NCBI RefSeq assembly: GCF_905404315.1
Contig: NC_066290.1
Span: forward strand, 12,647,453-12,711,452
DNA length: 64,000 bases
Source: Leptidea sinapis
Lineage: Eukaryota; Arthropoda; Insecta; Lepidoptera; Pieridae
Direction of reading: 5' to 3'
Below are positions 35,601 to 40,456 of the stretch, one piece after another. Position numbers and translations under genes: made by a program. The notes beneath the pieces are model-generated. The model saw only the letters and a program-made list of their open reading frames with translations. It was not told where the DNA came from and did not search any database. Each line of letters begins with the position of its first letter. Within the stretch, counting starts at the first letter, position 1.

Positions 35601-37653
35601 TTATAAGTTATACACAGCACTAATGTTGCACAATACGTCAGCTGTATAGCTACAGATATACTGCTATAAGCTTTTCAGTAACGCGTACTTACGAGATTTC
35701 ACCCATCGGAAAAGTGTCGTAACTACATATATATGTATCTATATTTTTTTTTTTATTATTTATTATATTATATTATTATATAATAAATATTTATATATTT
35801 ACTAGCTGACCCGACATACGTTGTTCTGTAGCTAATTAAAAAAATACTGTTTTATAGGAATTAGCCAATAATATTTCAAAACATAAAGAATTATTTCGTA
35901 AAAAAAAATATAGGAAGTTCATAATATCAGTGTTAGGAAAATACGTCCTAACGTTTGCTGAGAACTTTCCTTTTTGCGAATCACGCTGCTGCCTGGTTTG
36001 TTATCATTCTACATAGTTAGTTTTAAAGCATTAATATCTCTTTCTTTATTGTTTTTTAAACATTTGTATTGTTATTTTTCTTTTCTTTATATAATGTTAA
36101 TTGTCATATCTATTGTACTTGTAAAAAATTTGGTGGCAGTTTTTCGCAAATAAAAAATTTATTATTATTATTATTAAAAAAATGTTGTTATAATGAAATT
36201 GTTTCACAGCGGAAATGTCAAACCGTGCGTCACTCTTCTCCCATAGAAAATGTCCATACAAAACAAATATTGAAAATAAAAATAATTATGGGTCCCAAAT
36301 CGAATTAAAAACTATCCTATCTCTCAAGTTGGAGCAAACTGCACTCCATGAAATAACCCCCATTAAAATCCGTTCATTAGTTTAGGAGTCCATCGCGGAC
36401 AAACAACGTGTCACGTAATTTATATATATTAAGATTATTATGTAATAAATATTTATTCATGTTATGAGCATGGTTGTGACGTGAACCCCCTTACATTTTC
36501 CCCTACCAAAGAGTGCCCAACGCGACTAAAGGAGTTTTCACTTCAAAAAATCTCCGTAAATTGCCAATATGCATGGCGGCCATCTTGGCAATGTGAAGCC
36601 CGATTTGACTATAAGATCAGAAACTCTCATAACCATAATATTAATACCAGGAACAGACGTAAACTTATAATGCCTACTACTCGGCTAAGTCGAGTTAGTA
36701 AGTCTTTTGTGGGGCGATGTATATGCTTGCAAGATCCCAGAAAATGTTCAAAACAAAAGTATTACGTTATTTAAAAGAATTGTATGAAAAACGTTTGAGT
36801 GGTAAAGGTTACTATAACATAAATTACTTTCTTAATGATACCACAGATTGCGAATGGAGCGACCGCCCTCAGGCTATTAAGTAATAAGTTTAATTCTACT
36901 ATCTTACTTTGTAAACATGTTTTTGATGAAAAAAAAAGCCCGCTGAGTTGTTGCGCCCGTTCTTCTCAGGCCTGAGGCATTGTGGAATGGGTGGTAGTTT
37001 TTTTTTACTTTCAATATGTGATGTCACATCCTATTTTGAATAAAAATATTTGAATTTGACTGACCTCTTTTGATATTTAAAACGACGCAACTCACGTAAG
37101 CCTCAGCGTACCGACGGTTTATTGGTATTATATAAATTATTGTGTAGTGGTAGAGCTTGTATTAAAAGGTGTGTGTGTACTTATGTATGCACGCAAGAAG
37201 TTATAATTCGTTGGCCTAACGAAGCAAAAATCATGAAAATGATTTATTCCTCGTGCTATTTTACATTTTCAGAAAGAAATTTTTTGTAAAAATGGCTTGA
37301 ACCCTTTGCCTGTCCTAATAATGGACGAAGAAACCAAAAAAAAAAAAGAACGAATGTCGCAAACGTCAGAAAATTTTAGGAACCAACTTCAACCTATTAC
37401 TTTTGTGTTACAGTGATGCGCGCGCGTCTTAAAATTTCACTCTCATATTTTTTTCATAATGCGCCTAAAGAAGTATAACTTCAATAATATTGTTAATACT
37501 GAATTATTAATGTTTCAGAAAAACGATCTATGGCGGACACTAGTGGAGGACGCACAGATGAGGGGCGTGTACCGCACGCTGCCGCAGACTGCGTGCCGGG
37601 CGCCGAGTGCGGCCCGAGATGACCAACAGATACTTGAATACTTTAACGTTTAA
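9700..37653 (+). CDS. Senataxin/Sen1-like SF1 RNA/DNA helicase gene (5' exons not found)
   Basis: This is a multi-exon gene for a Senataxin-family helicase. Family knowledge: these are nuclear 5'-3' helicases that unwind R-loops and help transcription termination. Exons by my reading: 9700-10624, 10773-11601, 11729-11886, 12050-12184, 14770-15008, 15759-15867, 16990-17148, 18787-18926, 20431-20550, 22290-22426, 27757-27901, 30029-30269, 31455-31618, 34947-35127, 37519-37653 (TAA). All junctions are GT-AG. Phases agree at every join except 31618/34947 (see findings). Motifs in order: GPPGTGKSS (I), ATSNAAVDDLVIRL (Ia), IIDEAGQ (II), LIGDPQQLP (III), LNEQYRMH (IV), VNTVDSFQGQERDVVVVS (V), MLTRAR (VI). 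About 1270 codons are visible. The first exon opens mid-domain without a start codon, so exons upstream are missing, probably outside the window. Introns of up to about 5 kb are packed with transposable elements. I did not give a symbol because orthology to SETX is by motif only. Confidence 0.93.
11729..12184 (+). CDS. Senataxin-like exons 3-4: N-terminal part of the helicase core
   Basis: Exon 11729-11886 encodes LVGDLLLMEIWECLTQSF and then LPPLPQTERCYELFNLSVN, with donor A|GTAAGT. Exon 12050-12184 encodes SMPTSEAKSAVRTGEVLMVE and then FFFVHSVRILPAPP, with donor T|GTAAGT. This is the beta-barrel/stalk region that precedes the P-loop in the Sen1 group. Phases match (1 nt plus 2 nt at both joins). 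The next intron (12185-14769) holds a diverged pair of direct repeats (about 12250-12560 and 13360-13560), a LINE C-terminus and tRNA-derived SINEs. Confidence 0.85.
12250..13560. repeat. Two diverged direct copies of an unnamed intronic repeat
   Basis: About 12250-12560 and 13360-13560 share blocks in the same order: a TAGTCTGTT(T/G)AAAT.ACAA segment, then AATATTCACGAAT, then TCGTTCGTGTACAAT (12350 has TCATTCGTGTACAAT), then CTATG(C/G)CGACG. I see no coding potential, terminal repeats or RT motifs. The family is unknown. Confidence 0.5.
13870..14240 (+). mobile_element. LINE ORF2 C-terminus, 5'-truncated
   Basis: The plus frame has QRAARIVV, CVFYAIY-like remnants, then EELFDLTPAAELHLRSIRH, LGYHPRHVDVWHSSTVQFSS and LYNELPCAVFPG. 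This is the characteristic C-terminal block of the LINE family seen complete at 26500-26760. It is inserted sense to the Senataxin-like gene in its fourth recognised intron. Confidence 0.75.
14255..14762. mobile_element. Cluster of tRNA-derived SINE copies, one ending next to an exon
   Basis: There are three pieces of one SINE family: about 14255-14400 on the minus strand (gattcgaacc is a reversed B box), about 14385-14510 on the plus strand, and about 14640-14760 on the plus strand. The last has A-box-like GGCTCGGTTAGAAGAGCGC and B-box GGGTTCGAGTCCC, followed by the unit tail ataaattttggttacaaatt. The right-hand copy stops just before the polypyrimidine tract of the exon at 14770. Extra bases and an unpaired acceptor stem exclude a functional tRNA gene. 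Confidence 0.7.
14770..15008 (+). CDS. Senataxin-like exon 5: domain before the P-loop
   Basis: The exon encodes NKNTFFSIGLHTTFTGKMRM, then GQLLIATRLAYIQNELHLFE, LCGSPLCEAILKPEP and LLKMNTQ. It starts after ttctttccag and ends CAA|GTGAGT in phase 0, joining to TGG ACA TCA in the next exon. Confidence 0.85.
15126..15560 (-). mobile_element. RTE-clade LINE C-terminus and 3' end
   Basis: The minus frame 15389-15147 reads RKLMVAQRAMLGVSLRDQIR, then KVTDQAQMIAKLKRQWAWH, RRTDGRWGRKVLEWGPRT and GGPSKRWG. This is the conserved C-terminal signature of insect RTE elements. About 15390-15560 continues with related but decayed sequence. It lies antisense in a Senataxin intron. Confidence 0.8.
15759..15867 (+). 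CDS. Senataxin-like exon 6: Q-motif region and first half of Walker A
   Basis: The exon encodes WTSTLNESQKRAVKLSVSA, then ALNDRPFIQMVQGPPGTG. N-E-S-Q is the Q-motif region. GPPGTG is the first part of the P-loop that binds ATP phosphates. The donor (GGAACAG|GTAATT) splits the second glycine codon of GTGK, so the P-loop is completed only by splicing to 16990. The acceptor is atttctag at 15758. This exon is the parent of the tandem array that fills the next intron. Confidence 0.93.
15868..16590 (+). repeat. Tandem array of about seven degenerate copies of the Walker A exon end plus donor
   Basis: Each unit of about 80-125 bp repeats the exon segment from TTATCGG through CCGACCCTTCATACAAATGG to GGGAACAG|GTAATT, plus a piece of AT-rich intron (attaataattaaagat). 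Units end near 15970, 16078, 16180, 16282, 16370, 16458 and 16570. Units 2-7 share a derived form with one base lost before CCGACCC (AAGGCCGACCC), so they are out of frame. The last unit is closer to the real exon (GTGTCAGCTGCACCTGATGACC) but has lost a C in the P-loop part. All keep a GT after the AG; the unit ending near 16458 has CAG|GTAAGT. None can code in frame for a P-loop. Confidence 0.92.
16591..16989. other. Rest of the Walker A intron
   Basis: AT-rich intron sequence follows the array. I see no repeat family or coding signal. It ends with the acceptor ttttcttcag at 16989. Confidence 0.5.
16990..17148 (+). CDS. Senataxin-like exon 7: second half of Walker A and motif Ia
   Basis: Spliced to 15867, the P-loop reads GPPGTGKSS. 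The exon then encodes VICAIVMAYLYDTATRVRER, GKLLICATSNAAVDDLVIRL (motif Ia, single-strand nucleic acid contact) and NIRQSMPK. The Lys of GKSS that contacts ATP phosphate is the first full codon. The donor is G|GTTAGT. Confidence 0.92.
17950..18300 (-). mobile_element. LINE ORF2 C-terminus and 3' end, 5'-truncated
   Basis: The minus frame has HLRTTRHKLGYHPHHLDVWR, then STVRVSRSFLPSSTKLWNEL and a degraded VFPGRYDMGT. It is followed by the 3' UTR hallmarks (aaggccggcaatgctcc and ggcggtgatcacttaacacc). This is the same family as 22600-22927, 41470-41700 and 55724-55936. Confidence 0.8.
18434..18761. repeat. MITE-like element with terminal inverted repeats, ending 25 bp before an exon
   Basis: The left end acacttacggccgtttccaa and right end ttgggaacggccgttagtgt are inverted repeats of about 22 bp with few mismatches. 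The internal 280 bp has no long frame. The right end stops about 25 bp upstream of the exon at 18787, so the repeat lies within the acceptor/branch-point region. Confidence 0.75.
18787..18926 (+). CDS. Senataxin-like exon 8: linker after motif Ia
   Basis: The exon starts after gttcgtgcag in phase 1 and encodes ERFRMVRVGRVEAMHGRARE, then VSSQQLAHRDASRSVPDVNN and QAVQDE. The donor is GAG|GTAACA. LVRVGR-like text followed by a charged helix is typical of the Sen1 stalk/prong insertion. Confidence 0.85.
18985..19505. repeat. Foldback repeat with 'accgacttcaaa' end
   Basis: The segment 19120-19230 (aaagtatcaaattaatttaa, then ttatgcaaacctttaccttt, then tgttaaatattgatagg) returns as its reverse complement at 19405-19505. 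A 150 bp spacer separates the arms, and aaccgacttcaaaaa is at 18985. A related single copy is at 27230-27470. Such sequence is very common in Lepidoptera. There is no transposase. Confidence 0.65.
20023..20384. repeat. MITE (empty-site sister of the copy hit by the LINE at 23544)
   Basis: Inverted ends: cacggac...aaggactccgcgccgtg on the left and cggagtccttattttttaac followed by tagtccgtg on the right. It is about 360 bp long with no coding frame. It is closely similar across its whole length to the split copy at 23480-27168. It reads uninterrupted (gaagcaccgttatgctagtg) across the point where that copy is broken by a LINE. Confidence 0.85.
20431..20550 (+). CDS. Senataxin-like exon 9: linker helix
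   Basis: The exon encodes ILHQQAKINMWKTTLFETKD, then PVRMAYCQEKITLAENRIRL, in phase 0 at both ends (acceptor ctaattacag, donor CTG|GTAAGG). It is predicted to be helical and charged, part of the insertion between motifs Ia and II. Confidence 0.85.
20639..21116. repeat. MITE-like element with about 30-bp inverted ends and TTA/TTAA flanks
   Basis: The left end TTA gggtatcttccgatatgc is matched in reverse by gcatatcggaacatacccTTAA on the right. The inner motif actgcgagcactg against cagtggtcgcagt continues the inverted repeat. The flanking TTA(A) would fit piggyBac-type target choice, but no transposase is present, so the class is inferred. Confidence 0.75.
21270..21880. repeat. Dispersed repeat with 'aggttccgta' start and 'cgcacttggccg' end
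   Basis: It begins tttttaggttccgtagccaa and ends acagaacccttcatgagcga, then tccgaatcgcacttggccg. I know this pair of ends as a very frequent non-coding repeat of moth and butterfly genomes. Its class is not known to me. It has no frame of note. Confidence 0.6.
21892..22255 (+). mobile_element. SINE-like short repeat (family A), partial plus full copy
   Basis: The consensus order is gctcctttgcacaggatgcc, then ctagattatgggtaccacaa, ttctgccgtgaagcagtaat, gtagctagtgaaattactgg, gagcggcactgcattgtaat and cagctgaacgtcctgctcgt, then a short A-rich tail at 22245. A partial head unit at 21895-21945 precedes the full one. Other copies: 22435-22975 (split), 29310-29510, 29695-29990, 31783-32020, 32230-32490, 44390-44670 and a decayed one at 51700-51910. 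The tail ends only about 35 bp before the exon at 22290. Confidence 0.75.
22290..22426 (+). CDS. Senataxin-like exon 10: glycine-rich loop and 'TTLSSC' segment
   Basis: The exon encodes LRGGIGGGGGDELRPDRLAA, then AEKRIIERADIVVTTLSSCH and NNKMK. DIVVTTLSSC is the conserved strand just before motif II in the Sen1/Upf1 group. GC content is far above that of its neighbours. The donor is GG|GTATGT; the join to 27757 is phase 2 and restores a Gly codon. Confidence 0.88.
22435..22975 (+). mobile_element. Family A SINE-like repeat interrupted by a LINE 3' end
   Basis: The head of the repeat is at 22435-22590 and its continuation (gttactgggcaaacgaaact, then catgttatgtctcaagg) at 22928-22975. Between them is a 5'-truncated LINE. 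The sequence agtt occurs at both joins, consistent with a short target duplication. Confidence 0.75.
22600..22927 (+). mobile_element. LINE C-terminus and 3' UTR inserted in the SINE-like repeat
   Basis: The plus frame encodes FHLRTTRHKLGYHPHHLDVW-type sequence, then RSSTVRFSRSFLPRTTKLWN, ELPCEVFPGRYDMGTFKKSA and YTFLKGRQRSCDSSGVARD. The UTR ggcggtgatcacttaacaac and a terminal run of A at 22920 follow. Confidence 0.85.
22976..23479. other. Intron segment without recognised feature
   Basis: AT-rich intron sequence with a palindromic gtaggcacgaagtaggtgtgcctac stretch near 23088-23112. I see no coding or repeat signal otherwise. Confidence 0.4.
23480..27168. repeat. MITE copy split by a LINE
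   Basis: The left half 23480-23543 begins cacggactagtaaaaaagga and then aggactccgcgccgtg. The right half 26871-27168 ends aaggtgacacggagtcctt. Together they equal the uninterrupted element at 20023-20384. The duplicated target is ctttatgct (23535-23543) and cttttatgct (26871-26880). Confidence 0.88.
23544..26870 (+). mobile_element. Nearly full-length jockey-like LINE, inactivated
   Basis: This non-LTR retrotransposon of about 3.3 kb lies sense in the Senataxin gene. A long frame from 23662 encodes a leader, the AP-endonuclease (VDFCNIRGLRSNL, TETQISSL, CVYVREDV, VLLGDFNAHHAEWLGSRT, GSSDHCLIRS) and the start of RT (SSGPDGIPPIVLRTCA). After about 25427 the frame shifts: ALVHPIPKKG, NYRPIA, then LDIAKAFDRV, GVPQGCVLSP and HCYADDS (catalytic Asp pair). 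After about 26128 it shifts again to the C-terminus (QRRAARIIDD, HHVDVWHS, LWNQLPAAVFPN). Lesions: a 1-bp loss near 25427, an in-frame TAA at 25650-25652 and a 2-bp loss near 26128. No separate gag-like ORF1 or zinc knuckles are visible. The 3' end is a short A run at 26862-26870. Clade is inferred from EN/RT motifs only. Confidence 0.92.
27230..27756. repeat. 'gaagtcggtt' dispersed repeats before an exon
   Basis: Two related pieces are seen. Positions 27230-27470 resemble half of the foldback at 19110-19505 (aaaggtttgcataagaggtg, then tttttgaagtcggttgtttt). Positions 27590-27710 contain gtacatcggaacataaatct, then ataccgactgaattgataac and cttttgaagtcggttaaaa. The remainder up to the acceptor at 27756 is a catttcatttcatagta stretch present twice (27258, 27725). 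Confidence 0.6.
27757..27901 (+). CDS. Senataxin-like exon 11: DEAG box (motif II) and motif III
   Basis: The exon encodes LKGRIAMCIIDEAGQAIEPD, then TLVPLTLDVTKLTLIGDPQQ and LPGFICSQ. DEAG binds Mg-ATP and catalyses hydrolysis; GDPQQLP is motif III. Most Senataxin proteins have P-x-V after QQLP (LPPTV/LPAVV); here the text is LPGFI. The acceptor is tctgtcag, phase 2 in, phase 0 out (CAG|GTAAAC). Confidence 0.92.
27930..28200 (-). mobile_element. tRNA-derived SINE (family B), minus strand
   Basis: The B box appears in reverse as gggattcgaacccggga at 28137-28153, with an A-box-like tagcgatcctacc nearby. The body includes cgagtcatggatgtttatat-type text in reverse (28082) and the tail tgggtta...aagataatttgtgt (reverse of 27960-28010). 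The pseudo-tRNA part abuts a plus-strand copy of the same family at 28200. Another minus copy is at 62885-63190, and a tail piece at 50830-50900. Confidence 0.8.
28200..28850 (+). mobile_element. tRNA-derived SINE (family B), plus strand, split by a LINE fragment
   Basis: The head tcagtggttagtgaccctgc, then ctactgagctaga is at 28200-28232. The B box ctgggttcgaatcccggtag and body continue at 28602-28800. Between them (28233-28595) is a 5'-truncated LINE 3' end on the minus strand. aaaagtc occurs at both joins (28230s and 28595), as expected for a target duplication. Confidence 0.75.
28233..28595 (-). mobile_element. LINE 3' end fragment nested in the SINE
   Basis: Minus-strand translation contains a degraded LINE C-terminus ('KSQPHFRQYL'-like and 'LLPLLLSQSAICF'-like blocks). 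The end gagaaaataaatgccttttat lies next to the target duplication. A scrap of the same 3' end is at 50345-50455 on the opposite strand. Confidence 0.55.
29050..29290 (-). mobile_element. LINE C-terminal fragment
   Basis: This is the reverse complement of the sequence at 36640-36900. Shared landmarks are agacttactaactcgagtta, ccgagtagtagtatgcatta and aatctgtggtatcattaaga. The protein remnant is the RLSRVSKSFVGR type. It lies inside the Senataxin intron 27902-30028. Confidence 0.65.
29310..29990 (-). mobile_element. Two family A SINE-like copies in tandem orientation
   Basis: Positions 29310-29510 (5'-truncated in the repeat's own orientation) and 29695-29990 (nearly complete) both run antisense to the gene. 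Landmarks are gctgatggtaattgatacg, cccattacaa, gcgctcgtcacc, and in the second ggcgccgttgtggtacccat plus tgcaaaggagcctccta. The second ends about 38 bp before the exon at 30029. Confidence 0.75.
30029..30269 (+). CDS. Senataxin-like exon 12: motif IV (QYRMH)
   Basis: The exon encodes RAKKHGLGESLFARLTASTQ, then YWAKCPVILLNEQYRMHAQI, ADYPNRAFYGGQIMTPPRKP and VDLPIPPYIIMGISSGDKG. LNEQYRMH is the hallmark Sen1/Upf1 motif IV arginine region. The acceptor is tttgtacag; the donor is G|GTAACA. GC-rich. Confidence 0.92.
30300..31080 (-). mobile_element. RTE-clade LINE remnant (RT and 3' end)
   Basis: On the minus strand, 31075-30700 encodes FDSIEIWAVLQSHQRCHID-type text, then YIEAFKCLYGNTTMPVRLQD, QFSKPIRLQRGVRQGDVISP and KLFTATLEDVLK. 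It also has ADDILIMAED, where the YADD box reads SADD. Positions 30640-30310 hold the C-terminus and the 3' end with the cagaggacatcttccggctg-type signature in reverse. It has frame breaks, is antisense and intronic. Confidence 0.85.
31331..31364. repeat. Perfect 15-bp hairpin
   Basis: tagtgatagtcggac (31331-31345), a 4-base loop agta, then its exact reverse complement (31350-31364). It is followed by a gtagtaacca(tct)actaggtagtaacca direct repeat. It lies in the intron before the exon at 31455. Confidence 0.85.
31455..31618 (+). CDS. Senataxin-like exon 13: between motifs IV and V
   Basis: The exon encodes ASGANEVEACGVCRLAAALS, then SLTTPRGLSLAIITPYAAHR and DLIRKYLRTMVDAS. SLAIITPY matches the conserved IGIITPY strand of RecA domain 2. 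The best-looking donor is TCA|GTAACC at 31619 (phase 0), but the next exon needs two bases carried over, so this 3' boundary is uncertain (31590 or 31641 would fit the phase but have poor donors). Confidence 0.85.
31783..32490 (-). mobile_element. Two family A SINE-like copies
   Basis: Positions 31783-32020 and 32230-32490, both antisense to the gene, have gttcagctgatg, ccctgcccattacaatgcag, gcgctcgtca, gccgttgtggtacccataat and ctgtgcaaagga. In 32060-32215 a short direct repeat of 31675-31760 is seen (ctctttatcctcccg..., cgaatgaa(g/t)gtcgaatcac), so part of the intron around the first copy is duplicated. Confidence 0.75.
32780..33345 (+). mobile_element. LINE ORF2 C-terminal fragment (same family as 52240-53065)
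   Basis: The plus frame reads DIERRVNGNMVNGALHSFM, then LVPTLMYGSESWVW (followed by a stop) and INAVEMRALRSMGGKLSDRI. It goes on with CGLKEDVTKIEKGMLRWFGH, GRGRPRRTFQDEIRNVLKKG and RRACMKGIMKVDEASGK. This is a common lepidopteran LINE C-terminus; the clade is not assigned. It is sense in a Senataxin intron. Confidence 0.85.
33346..33736. other. Intron sequence without recognised feature
   Basis: The 33375-33500 part (atgatttaaaagatgggctg, then agttcttctctccacatcaa) is an inverted relative of 29540-29640, so it is a repeat of unknown class. The rest is plain AT-rich intron. Confidence 0.45.
33737..34046 (+). mobile_element. Short non-autonomous Helitron-like element
   Basis: It begins TCTAATATATAAAATTCTCA and contains acggcttgaccgattctcat. 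It ends acgtttgctgggtcagctag followed by T. This start and CTAG end are typical of lepidopteran Helitron derivatives. There is no Rep/helicase frame. Confidence 0.7.
34047..34590. other. Intron sequence, AT-rich
   Basis: No coding signal is seen. Near 34450-34490 there is a small inverted motif (ccaactgtcagttggcactg, then ctgtagtgccaac). Confidence 0.4.
34591..34734. repeat. Short MITE with inverted ends and TAA target repeats
   Basis: The left end TAAcccgcttattcacaata...gctaactt and right end aagttagcggaccattatga, then ataagggggTAA, are imperfect inverted repeats of about 33 bp. It is only about 144 bp long. Confidence 0.75.
34947..35127 (+). CDS. Senataxin-like exon 14: motifs V and VI
   Basis: The exon encodes SSTIEVNTVDSFQGQERDVV, then VVSLARSHGLGFLSDAGRMN and VMLTRARLALLVCLNPLAVM. 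DSFQGQE is motif V; NVMLTRAR, with the ATP-sensing Arg residues, is motif VI. The acceptor is cgcttacag, giving one base (A) of a split codon. The donor is ATG|GTACCT. Confidence 0.92.
35217..35450 (+). mobile_element. 5'-truncated, internally deleted LINE 3' end
   Basis: This scrap is nearly identical to parts of 26565-26860. It has gcggccgaattccaccaccg, gtgcaaagtaccacccgcat, gaaatttcttgcctcgcaca, then cggcaacgcatttttgacac and the UTR tgagcctcttgcccgtttgc, with a terminal A run at 35447. About 70 bp are missing between the Cys/Thr block and the UTR. It starts less than 100 bp after the donor at 35128. Confidence 0.88.
35812..36434 (-). mobile_element. Non-autonomous Helitron-like element
   Basis: On the minus strand it starts TCTTAATATATATAAATTAC at 36434, then acgttgtttgtccgcgatgg. 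It ends acgtatgtcgggtcagctag at 35812, followed by T. There is no long frame. Its end cgggtcagctag matches 34035-34046 and is close to 57442-57452. Confidence 0.75.
36590..37030 (+). mobile_element. LINE ORF2 C-terminus and 3' end
   Basis: The plus frame reads NINTRNRRKLIMPTTRLSRV, then SKSFVGRCI. After a frame break it gives YYNINYFLNDTTDCEWSDRP-like text before the stop near 36880. The 3' part (gcccgctgagttgttgcgcc, then cgttcttctcaggcctgagg) is a frequent lepidopteran LINE tail. An inverted copy is at 28940-29290. Confidence 0.75.
37519..37653 (+). CDS. Senataxin-like last exon
   Basis: The exon encodes KNDLWRTLVEDAQMRGVYRT, then LPQTACRAPSAARDDQQILE and YFNV, then TAA at 37651. LW..L..DA..R..Y is the conserved helix after motif VI in Sen1 proteins. 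The acceptor is aatgtttcag. No clear AATAAA was seen in the first 300 bp downstream. Confidence 0.88.
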   Translation, partial: KNDLWRTLVEDAQMRGVYRTLPQTACRAPSAARDDQQILEYFNV

Positions 37654-37686
37654 TACCTCGTTGGGTATATTTTTGATTTCAATCAT

Positions 37687-37942
37687 CAATCAACATAATT
37701 CCAGAAAAACGTTCCAAACCACAATCATATCGAAATTGAGTTAAACCCAAAACTGGTCACGTGATTCATATTAACGGACTGACAAAAAATGGCAGCCCTA
37801 CTGTCACCTTTTAAATGACATCATGTCTTAGGAGCCCAACCCACATGTATGGAATACACTAGTATTTACTTAACTTTAAAAAAGAATTCCTTAAAATGCG
37901 ATGTATGTGGCTTGGAATGTTTTTCAGGAACGACGTCCAATT
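37687..37942 (+). repeat. MITE copy 1 (inverted ends 'ccagaaaaacgttcc')
   Basis: Ends: ccagaaaaacgttccaaacc on the left and gcttggaatgtttttcagga, then acgacgtccaatt on the right. About 250 bp; begins only about 35 bp after the Senataxin stop codon. A second copy in opposite orientation is at 47527-47782. Confidence 0.85.
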
Positions 37943-40456
37943 ATAATCGTCATGATGTAGCTTTCATGAAAATGATTTAATTAAATGTGTATATAAAATT
38001 CGTTTAAGAATAATAACTTTTGAACACTAACGGCCTTACAAATAGACTTGGCTTAATGTTATATCATAATATAATAAGTCAAAAATAAGCTGTCAATACA
38101 ATGCTAATCTGAAGTTTTTCGAATGTCAGATTTGCAAATAAACGCGGGAAACGCGAATAAGCAAAATGTCTATTTGTAAACATCATATTCTGGGGTTAGT
38201 CTCAGGTATAACTATATACCTAGTTTATTTGTAAGGCTGCAAGTTTTCTGTAGAATTAGGGTATCTATCGAATGATAGATTATTCTATGCTTTCCACATA
38301 CAAAGAACGACAGCGGAAGAGAGCTAGAAAGAGAAAGAGTAGTGAGAAGCGAATGAAAGAGAAGAGAGATCTTTTGCTGGCATTTATTTGTCGGTGTTTT
38401 TTTAACATGATTTTTATAATGAGTTTTAGGTCCACTTTCCAGACGGTGCAAAGTAATTTAAACTTAATATTGTTTTTGTCGATACTTTACATATTGTTAG
38501 TATACTTGGTGGATTACGAAACTAAACGGCGTTACATAACGCCAAATGTGGCGGCCATTTTGTTTCAAGCTTGAGGTGTCTCCATTTATGTATGTAAATA
38601 CTCTAAATTTTTAGGAATGGTATTATTATCTGAATATATTAAATCAAATAACATTGTGTATTGATTTTCCGAACAATTGCCATTTGTCATAAATTCTCTT
38701 TCATTCCGAATCCTGCGTGTAATTATGATTTTTACAATATGGTAGGATTTGAACCATTCTATACTATATAGGGGGGTGTAAATTTAAACTCGCTTTTTTA
38801 ACCAACACACGCACTATATTTGTTTTGATCAGAAGGATTTGTTAATATTACATTTACATTTAAACAACTCATCCATGTCTTGATCGCGGGCATTGAGACC
38901 TCAACGTTGTCTATTCGTAAGGCCTGCGCAGAGATCGATGAACGCCAAAGATAGTCGCGTTCCGACAACACAGATGCTCTGATTAATAATTTGGATTCTT
39001 TACTACAGCATTGCCAACAGGTGCGTGAATTGGTTTTCTATCAATTTAGGCACTGTGGACGTAACTAGTCCTAGTTGAGCTTTGGAATAAGCAAAGATTG
39101 AATATTTAGTATCTAACGTAAGAAAAAACATTTTTGAGAATTTTCAATAGTAGTTTGGTAGTAAAATGACGCAACCAAATTTAACTAAATTAACTTTAAC
39201 ACTAGTTCTTTATTTATTTATGTTCATAACGAAGTAGGCACTGCCTAATTGCCTATATCATATACACGCCCCTGATTGCCAAACAATGGAATATTGAAGG
39301 AGTTTTTTCACATCTTATTTAGACCTTTGCATCTGAAACCCAACTGAGTTGGGATGAATTTACTTGACGTCTTTACAGGACTTCGAAAGGTGTAACCCAC
39401 GGCTATGGGAAGAAAGAATACCTCCATCTTTTTTCTTACGAGTGCATATATTCGCGCCATATAATGTTTCGGCTAATTTAATTGAACTTAGATCAAATAT
39501 GCAGTAGATAAATACAGACTCGCGCGCACGGAAACCTGACAATAATATAAGTGTACGAATTGAAGACAGCTTCTAAATAAAACGTGGGTTATAATTTGAA
39601 TTAAGTGTAACATTTCACTGTGTACTTGTTGTTATTAGGATTCGAATTAGTATTTCTTCGATTTTTGTATTATTAAGTTTATTAAATAACCTTCTTTATT
39701 TAGGTTTTGTAAGGATTAAACGTAAAGGACTTTGTCTGCGAGGAGGTAGAACATTAATAAAAACGTATATTAAGTGGTTTGTTACTTGGAACTCTTCCTT
39801 CTCATTAGGTTATATGGAGTCGAATCACATTCACAGTGATTTGTAATTACGACAGATGCTAAAGCACCACTTTGGCCCATTCGTTGATGTAGCTTAAATA
39901 TTATTATTTGAACAACCATGATGTTCAACTGTGAAAAAAAATGTTTTTGTTACAGTTTCTAGATAAAATAGAGACTGGTAGACTATAGCGATAAATTCTA
40001 TGTCTATGGTCCTGCACTAAATAAACTCAAAAGCATTTATTGCCAAGGTGGGAGGGCGGGGCCACATGTCAATGGAGCAGAATAGCCTGAAGGGCAATTT
40101 CTGTTGTTATCGATTGCATGAGCATTGTTCAGTATTTACAATAGGTATTCTTAATTTTGTCAAGAATATGACGTAAACTCATTCTTAACGTTGTCTTAAG
40201 ATACCAAATATGTATTTCAGTTGAGACTCCACCTTATTACTGCCCACTAAATAATTCCGCCGTAGATTGTAATTTAAATTCATCACACATATATACCAAT
40301 GAGATAATCATGCACAAATACAGTGTTTGGGTAGTTATTTTTCCAATAGTATTTTATCATACTGTGATTTTTCGTAACATAAATATAAAGAGGTAGGATC
40401 TATATTTATATTTAAGACAGAATGGAGATAATATGACGATGTGCTAATCCGTATTA
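37943..40456. other. Intergenic sequence with no recognised gene or repeat
   Basis: AT-rich with short chance frames only. The frame at 38272-38574 is Lys/Arg-rich then hydrophobic, with no homolog I recognise and no gene context. No RT, transposase or RNA-gene signal was seen. Confidence 0.45.

Noticed and set aside
38272..38574. 100-codon frame with a basic start and hydrophobic end
   Set aside because: No homolog recognised, no splice or promoter context, single short frame in AT-rich intergenic DNA.
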